In this document: one piece after another, positions 57,401-64,000 of the stretch
Layout of the letters: each line of letters opens with the position of its first letter
Position numbering within the stretch: the stretch's first letter is position 1
Source of the DNA: Uranotaenia lowii
Lineage: Eukaryota > Arthropoda > Insecta > Diptera > Culicidae
DNA: 64,000 nucleotides
Direction: 5' to 3'
NCBI RefSeq assembly: GCF_029784155.1
Contig: NC_073693.1
Location: forward strand, 158,477,519-158,541,518
The notes under the pieces: generated by a model
Database searches by the model: none
What the model was told of the DNA's origin: nothing
Seen by the model: the letters and a program-made list of their open reading frames with translations, nothing else
Made by a program: the position numbers and the translations under genes

Positions 57401-57849
57401 TTTCATGCTAAAAATCGTCGCCAAAGTTCCAGGTCGGTCATTTCTTTCGGATTCCGTAACAATTTCAAATCGGGAGCAGTAGGTTGTTAGCCTAAAGTCC
57501 CTATCCCGCGATGGGGCTGCCATCTTGGACTTAGCTGGCGGGAGCCGCATTTCATAAATTCAGCCGCTTGCTGCAAGACAGACGCTGTTTGAGCCGCCCC
57601 TGACCTGGAGAACAGACGCTCGGTTGTTGTTGCACGCCGCCCCTGACCTGGGGAACAGACGCGTGCGGCCACCTTCTCAGTCTGCATGCGACCAAAGCAT
57701 CCACCGGGGTTGGGTACCCGATCTCCGCTTAGGTTACTCGCACCCCAGCCGGCACCGCGGGGAGGTAGAGATAGGAGTTGTGAATAAGAGGTGATATGAC
57801 CACTATGGGGTCTCGTGTTGCACATTATCCACCGTTTACCAGCCAAGCC
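54471..57849 (-). mobile_element. Full-length RTE-like non-LTR retrotransposon
   Basis: A 3379-bp insertion flanked by the 9-bp duplication AAACTTTGT (54462-54470 and 57850-57858). The 3' end on the minus strand finishes in short TAAC repeats, as RTE elements often do. A single long coding region for endonuclease and reverse transcriptase and no Gag-like ORF also fit RTE. The sequence is near-identical over its 3' part to the fragment at 11224-11763. Confidence 0.88.
54490..57550 (-). pseudogene. RTE-like endonuclease-reverse transcriptase, inactivated
   Basis: From the ATG at 57550: a short leader, then endonuclease with GTWNVLTLAQQGKLEQL, LGLSEVRWP, IHLGDFNAKIG and IDHICIS; the frame is lost near 56650. 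The linker resumes in a second frame (NPEVKRAYVEQLESRASEL, to about 56470) and the reverse transcriptase in a third (56508-54727) with SNKAPGIDCIPAE, NWRGITLICTTLKVL, VFVDFEKAFDRLNH, AGVRQGCILSP and catalytic LADD. After EIRERK a TGA replaces the Trp codon kept in the copy at 11224-11763; beyond it the frame stays open to near 54490. Two frameshifts and one nonsense change therefore inactivate it. A 444-codon open frame on the opposite strand is a shadow. Confidence 0.88.
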
Positions 57850-58854
57850 AAACTTTGTCTTTAATAAAAAAATCAAATGAAAACGTTTGAAAAATTATAG
57901 TTTTTGATATATGTCATGTTTTTCAAGCAAAAGCATTAAAGTGCTGCATACATTTAGGGTATAAAAACTACCAAAAATGTACTAGCTGAAATCATAAAAA
58001 TAAATGTTTGGATGGATTCATTAAACCAACACGTGATTCAAAACAATCATATTACAGCACATGGAAACAAGATTTAAAAGGTAATCATTTGCATTCTGAT
58101 GCATTTTAGCCCAGATTGGTAACTGAGTTATTAAAATATTTAAAAAACATTAGTGACAGTACGATAAATATGTTTACACCAACAGTGTTGGTAGAGGATA
58201 ATAAACGCAATATAAAGTTTGTAGGTGATATTAATAAGATAATCCGTCATACTGGGTAAAATTTTTACGGCATCAAAAAATATAAAAAATTGTACATCTA
58301 TGGCTCGATTTTTAAATTATCTATGAGAATCAAAAACTTTAGAAGACTAATTCACGATGTGAGAAACTATATAAACATCATATTGTTATCATTAAATGAT
58401 AAATTTATTACATAAGGCCAGAACAAATATCAATTGCTTCTTTTGTCACCCCCATTCATAATTTTCAAAAACTCCGAAGGGGGAAATAAATAAAGTTTGA
58501 AGTATTTTATGGAAAATTCGGAAATTTTATCAAATATCCGAAAGATAACAAAACAACAAAACAAATTGTGGAAGATGGGAGTCTTATCAACTTTTATATG
58601 CTTTAATTTTTTGAACTTTTCAATAAAAAATTACTTGACTTATGGGTTTTGTGCAATGGTATAGTATGCAATTTTATTGCAAACAAGCTTTCATGCAATT
58701 TATTTCAATTTATTAGTTTTTTGCATTATTTATTACCCCCCCTTTCGTTGATCCAACTCCGAGTGACAAAAGAAGGATTTCAATTTTTTTCCGAATAGAA
58801 TTGAATTAGTATTGTGGTATACAAATGTTGCATCTAACCCTGCTGTTGCATCAC

Positions 58855-60470
58855 GGGAGGCTGGGTCATTCGGCCGAAAGTCATGAGGCCGAAGGTCAAT
58901 CGGCCGATGAACGTTAGGCCGAATGGGTTATCAGGCCGAATAGAACACTAGGCCGAATAGGTTATTCGGCCGATGGTTATTCAGCCGAAGGCTGTAAGGC
59001 CGATAGAACGCAAAGCCGAAGAGATGTTCAGCCGAATAGTCACTAGGCCTAATGATTATTATGCCGAATGGTCATCAGCCTGAATAGTCGTTAGGCCGAA
59101 TGGTCACTAGGCCGAAAAGTCATTTGGCCGAATGGTCATCAGGCCGAATGGTTATTAGGCCGAATGGTCATCAGGCCGAATGGTCGTTAGGCTTAATGGT
59201 CCCAAGGTCGAATGGTTATTAGGCCGAATGGTCATCAGGCCGAATGATCGTAAGGCCGAATGGTCACTAAGCCGAATGAGTATTTGGCCGAATGGTTGTA
59301 AGGCCGAATGGGTTAAACGGCCGAAGGCTATCCAGACGAAGATTGTTCGGCCGAATAGACGGAAAGTCGAATGGATATTAGGCTGAATGACCGCATGGCC
59401 GAATAATCGTGAGGCCAAATGGTCACTAGGCCGAATTGTCACTAAGCCGAATTATGGCTAGGCGAATGAACGCTAGGCCGAATGGTCACTAGGCCGAATG
59501 GTCGTTATTTCGAATGGTCACTAGGCCGAATGTTCGTAAAGCCGAATGGTCGTAAGGCCGAATGGTCAGTCTTAATCGAATTTTTGCGTGATAGGTCGAA
59601 CGAATGTCAGGCCGATTGATACCAGGCCAAATGGTCATTAGGCCGAATGGTCGTAAGGCTGAATGATCATAAGGCTGAACGATCGTTAGGCCGAATGGTC
59701 AGCCTTAATCGAATTTTTGCGTGATAGGTCGAATGAATGTCACGCTGAATAGATAGCAGGCCACGCTGAATAGATAATGACCATTCGGCCTGGTATCTAT
59801 TCGGCGTGACATTCATTCGACCTATCATGCAAAAATTCGATTAAGATTGACAATTCGGCCTACCGATCACTCGACTTAACGGCCATTCGGCCTTACGACC
59901 ATTCGGCCTAACGACCATTCGGCCTTACGACCATTCGGCCTTACGACCATTCGGCCTTACGACCATTCGGCCTAACGATCATTCGGCCTGGCATTACGAC
60001 TTTCCATGCAGACATGTGACTCACGATCATTTGGCTTAACTATCATTCGGCCTAACGACCATTCAGCCTTTTAACCATTCGGCCCAACGACCATTCGGCC
60101 TCATGATCATTCGGCCAAACGACCATTCGGCCTTGCGACCATTCGGCCTTGCGACCATTTGGCCTTGCGACCATTCGGCCTTGTGACCATTCGGCCTAAC
60201 GACCGTTCGGCCTTGCATCCATTCCGCCTAACGTTCATTCGGCCTGGCAATCAATCGACCTAACCAGCATTCGGCCAAATGACCATTCGGCCTAACGTCC
60301 GTTCACCAGGCCGAACGTCATTCGGCCTTGCATCCATTCGGCCAAACAATTTTCGGCCAAATGTCCTTTTGTTCCGTTCGGCCGAACATACTCCGGCCTA
60401 GTAACCCTTTCGGCCTAGTGACCTTCGGCCGAACATCTTTTGGCCTCTCGGGCTTTGGCCGAATGTCCGG
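58855..60470. mobile_element. Minisatellite-armed foldback element 2
   Basis: The left arm is dozens of copies of a 16-17-bp unit GGCCGAATGGTC plus 4-5 variable bases. From about 59780 the right arm carries the reverse complement, GACCATTCGGCC. At the centre, a roughly 50-bp segment with CGAATTTTTGCGTGATAGGT is repeated in perfect inversion around about 59775. Outer edges (GGGTCATTCGGCC and, inverted, CCGGACATTCGGCC) match approximately. There is no coding capacity and the target duplication is not clear. It is inserted inside the right inverted repeat of element E. Architecture matches foldback elements. Confidence 0.88.
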
Positions 60471-60486
60471 GCCCCGTTTGACGGTA

Positions 60487-63405
60487 ACTTCTCTTTGGGC
60501 TCTCGTTTCGCTTAAGTACTTATCATGACAAAATTGACACCTATGACATCTACTTACGTTCATGTGAAGAGCATGTTACCATTAGCATGTGAAAAAGGCT
60601 ATAATCAAGATGCTGTTTCCTCGAAAGGCCATACAAAAACAATCTATAGTAGAAACCTTGAATTTTCGGCTAACGTACATTTATCTCACCAAAAAAGCAC
60701 GACGGAATCTGATTATCTAGCCTTGATGTAAGTGCAACCCGCTAGCGAAATGCAAAAAGCATTACCAAAATAAATCGATGTTCCATTTCGCAAATGGCCA
60801 ATAAAGGATATTATTTTTAGCGAGCTTCCAAACAAACGAGTTGCCTCGCTAGGTTGGAAAACTCTGGGCTGGCCATATTAACCAAGCACCGAAAATTTTA
60901 CACAACACAAATTATAATAAACACCCGGGGAAATTTTACCTATAGTGCGGTGCTCCTAGCTCTAGTGGTACTGGGCCAGTGTAAATATAACATAGGGTGT
61001 TGGTGTTAAACGAGTTAGAAAAGTACACATAATATCATAATTTTAGTTATGTTTCTATTGACATTATTAATTCAACGTTTGTGAGCTTCTAAACCTGAGA
61101 CATTAAACGTGCCACTACCTTACATTATTCCACTACATTGCGGTTTGTTTCTCAGCTCCGATATTGACCAAGCGCTGGCCTCTGCCTGGAGTCCGAGAAC
61201 CGAGTGAAGTTGTTTTGCTAGTGCAAACATTACTATTAGCCGCCCCATCAGAAATCGACTGTAATTCATTTATGAACGGCAGAGGCAATTTGCATACTTA
61301 TACCTACTCGTTCGAAGGAATCTCGCTGATGAAAAAGGATCAGAACGACTTTTGGATCTCTTAATTCGGTTACATGGTTTTATTTAAATTATATTTGAAA
61401 CAATTTTAAAAATACTTACCAGGATCTTTAAAAAATCATTACGAGCTTTCAATATTTTGTTCAAACTCACTGTTTATAATACTCGGATGATTCGTTGGTA
61501 ATTTGAATACAGCTCTTTAAATTGGAACCCAGTTTTGAAAATAGAAAAACGAAATAATGAGTTACGGTTGAGTTTAATGAAGTGAAAAGTTTAATTAAGT
61601 GTCCTATCAAATTTGCACTTGTTTTGCCCTCTGCACTAGTTTTTAAAACTAATGCAGGGTTGTTCCCCTCAAATTCCCAAGCTTGATGAAATTGTCAATG
61701 TCATCATTGGACAGATAAGGTGGCTCCATCAAGGGGAAAGTGTTTAATTAGTTGCCAGTATTTATTTCAATGCACAGCTTGATTTCGGGGTTAGGTTCAT
61801 TCCTCGAACACTAGACAACTCAACCTTGAAGGCGCTTCTTTAAACGCTGCTGCCTGTATCAAGCCAAACAAGTCATTGTTTGAATGACTTATTTCTGCGA
61901 AGAGCACAACAAACCCACCCAGCAAAATTCGACGTGGCAGCTTCTCAAGCGTCCGTGAACAATCGTTGAAATTTGAAGTAAGTATTCAAGACCTGGAGAG
62001 CAAACTATGGTCGATGGCGATAACGATCTGCTTTGAAACTTGAAACGATTCGCTTCGGATAAGCTTTTCTCTGTTCGATCTGGAGAAGTGTGCTTTTGAC
62101 AAAGTCATCGAAAAAGTTGTTACTAAAAATTCGATCACTTGACACAACTTGTTCTTCTTGGTAGGACAATTTGTTGGACGTGTACCTTTTCTGACACGGC
62201 GATGTGGCTCAAAAGTCTGAGTGGCTGCCAAAAGTTATCTACAGTTAATAAGGGCGGGAATGGCTGAGCAGATATGTTCTTTTCCTTTCGTTTTGGCGCT
62301 AATGCCACGGCACCCAAGTGGGAGGGAGGTTTGGGGAGTAATCTCAATTTTAACGAGAGCAGTGAAACATCTACTTGGCAGCTTTCATTTCCCCGGGGTG
62401 GCATTTCCATAATAATGGATCTGATTGTGGTTTGGCGAAGGGTGTACCTTTTCCATGTTTTCTCAACCAAGCAAATGGTACTTGTGTAAATTGACGAAGC
62501 CCCGCTTAAATAACGAGCACAGTGTTCGGTTGAAGTATTTTTATTTTTCCACATTTTTTTTTCCTTCACGAGCTCATTAGAGACACTGCTGAATGCTCGC
62601 GTGAGAGGTGGAAAGTATCAAATTTGATATGGTTTTTTTTTGCACGTTAGAGGGTATTGTACTGAGAGGTAATGAGCATAGAATTTTCTTCTATAAGATT
62701 GTCCAAGATTTCTAGGTACAAAATTAATTGGTGTCAATCATTCCATCATGAGATCAATCAATATTGACGTCACTCTCTGGAGCCACCGCCAGCCAGTAGC
62801 ACTAGTTTACAAAATTTAAAAAAATTGTGAACTTCATTTACTGATCCAAATTTTTAATGTTAAATCTGGCACTGAATCTAAAGTTATCATTTCGGGTTAA
62901 CAACTTGTAAATTTCTTTAAGGTTTGCCAATACTAAGCGCTTTTGCTTTAGTAAACGAGAACTCCCCCCGGGCACTTCTGTAACCTTTTTTTCCCTGCCA
63001 GTTCTTTGCGTACATCTCCTTCAAGTTAAAACGAGCTTGAAGAAAGGTACTCTCCAACGCATTTCTTCATATTTCCAATTAAGCGCTTTGAACATGCAAA
63101 TTCACCTGTTGATTATAATTTATAACAATAAATCACAATTCAATGTATTAAAGACTTGAAATTACTTTGAATTTTCTGGAGCCTCCACGATTTTGGAAGT
63201 ACTGACGAAATCCGAATTTTGTCGCTCGTCTTTGTACACCCCTGAAACGTTTCTTCTAGCTGCTCAATCATCTCCTCTCCGATGCACAATAAGGAAAAAA
63301 GTGTAGAAACAGCTAAGAAATTCAATATTTTCCCTACTGCACAAAACATATCTACATATGAAAAAGTATTTTTCTTTTGTGAAAATTTCCAGAGAAGCGA
63401 TTAGA
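60487..63405. other. Intergenic, no gene supported
   Basis: Contains short unrecognised open frames (for example 61164-61364, plus; 62135-62569, minus). A TTGTTTCTCAG at about 61145-61155 resembles an acceptor, but no matching donor or long frame supports an exon. Confidence 0.4.
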
Positions 63406-63407
63406 TA

Positions 63408-63650
63408 GGGGAGAGTGGGGATACTTGATCCCCTTTTTTTTATTTTCACCATATCTTTTTGGAAAAATTTAGCAACTCGCCGTCTTTAACATTTTCTGAC
63501 AGCTTGTAACTTCAAGTTTCTATGCTCCAAAAATTAAAACGATAGTTGAACCCGTTGATGAACTAGAAGCATTTTCGTGGGAGTAAAAAAATTGCGATTT
63601 TTCTGAAGTTAGGGGAGACTTGATCCCCTATTGAAGGAGACTTGATCTTT
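63408..63650. mobile_element. TA-flanked element F, left end
   Basis: TA (63406-63407) is followed by GGGGAGAGTGGGGATACTTG ATCCCC. The phrase recurs as GGGGAGACTTGATCCCC near 63613 and GGAGACTTGATC near 63638. No inverted partner lies before the window ends. Confidence 0.55.
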
Positions 63651-64000
63651 TATTCAGGAAGCTGTGCGATCTGGTCCAGGGCTTGGAGGCACCAGTGTGC
63701 CAACCACTCGACCTTAAACGCCGGGGGAACCGCGCACTACCGCTCGACTCGTTCACTCACGCTCGTTGATCGCTGGCTGACTGGCTGGCGTACACGCTCG
63801 TATCGAATGACCGAGTGTCGGTTAAATCCATTCACACATCCTCCTCCTATCCAAAAAAAAAATCAATTTTGGAACAATGTTTCTTGTTTATATAAAACTA
63901 GCTGATCCCGTACGAACTTCGTTTCGCTTTAAGTCGTTGGTACGTCAAAATGAGTTTAGAAAATGAATTCGAAACATTCTTTCGACAATTTTGGGGAAAA
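63651..64000. other. Repeat-like sequence at the window end
   Basis: GC-richer stretch to about 63840, then near 63899 AGCTGATCCCGTACGAACTT CGTTTCGC, which resembles a terminus phrase common in insect repeats (AGCTGACCCGGCAAACTTCG in memory). Too short to identify. Confidence 0.3.

Larger units (their letters stand above)
54260..60484. mobile_element. TA-flanked element E, split by two later insertions
   Basis: The left end CCGTCAACAGGGGCATAATG (TA at 54258-54259) pairs with the right end GCCCCGTTTGACGG (TA at 60485-60486). The expected inner part of the right repeat, TGTTGCATCA, is found at 58844-58853, just before the foldback element at 58855-60470, which thus split the repeat. An RTE-like element (54471-57849) sits near the left end. 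Without these insertions about 1.2 kb remains, like elements A, C and D. An internal phrase GCTGCATACATTTAGGG is shared with element A. Confidence 0.65.

Noticed and set aside
58855..60470. Regularly spaced short repeats resembling a CRISPR array
   Set aside because: The conserved block is only about 12 bases, the variable part 4-5 bases, the array inverts at its centre, and the setting is eukaryotic. It is a foldback minisatellite.

Overview
This is eukaryotic, AT-rich DNA from an insect, most likely a culicine mosquito (Aedes or a close relative). That assignment is inference. It rests on a Juan-like Jockey retrotransposon, a BEL/Pao element, ITmD37E-type mariner relics, short tRNA-derived SINEs and many TA-flanked inverted-repeat elements, a mix described from mosquito genomes. 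I see no prokaryotic gene organisation, CRISPR array, rRNA or convincing functional tRNA. No viral gene outside the retrotransposons was recognised.

One host gene is supportable: the 3' part of a coiled-coil protein gene on the + strand (12660-18176). Its introns are all phase 0, it has two alternative terminal exons each followed by a polyadenylation signal, and its introns hold a SINE, a hairpin MITE and an old satellite array. The product was not recognised. The rest is mobile DNA in layers.

Layout: 2336-2406 hAT end; 2407-8710 BEL/Pao with an intact polyprotein, 3' LTR present and 5' end lost; 8711-10800 broken CR1-group element (-) with tandem 5' units; 11224-11880 two RTE 3' ends joined in opposite orientation; 12660-18176 host gene; 21373-22512 intact stand-alone Gag (-); 22647-29548 a dense cluster of inverted-repeat elements, some nested; 29930-30564 G-rich minisatellite and long (TG)n; 31683-36286 CR1-group element (+) with PHD-finger ORF1, peptide repeats and a palindromic MITE inserted in its endonuclease; 37540-38340, 48510-48690 and 50385-50540 mariner relics; 41226-45723 a full-length Juan-like element (-) with both ORFs open and a 14-bp target duplication; 46461-47720 foldback element abutting a Tc1-like end; 48700-48888 SINE; 52830-53568 MITE; 54260-60484 a TA-flanked element split by a full-length RTE (54471-57849) and by a minisatellite-armed foldback element (58855-60470); 63408 to the window end, further repeat termini.

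Two themes may be under-described. First, at least six TA-flanked elements have unrelated-looking but similarly built G-rich ends, each repeating its own terminal phrase internally. Second, two foldback elements have arms made of short minisatellites (TTTACCGG and GGCCGAATGGTC units), one with an 8-bp target duplication and a GC-rich core holding three successive hairpins. Nothing here amounts to a multi-gene functional system.
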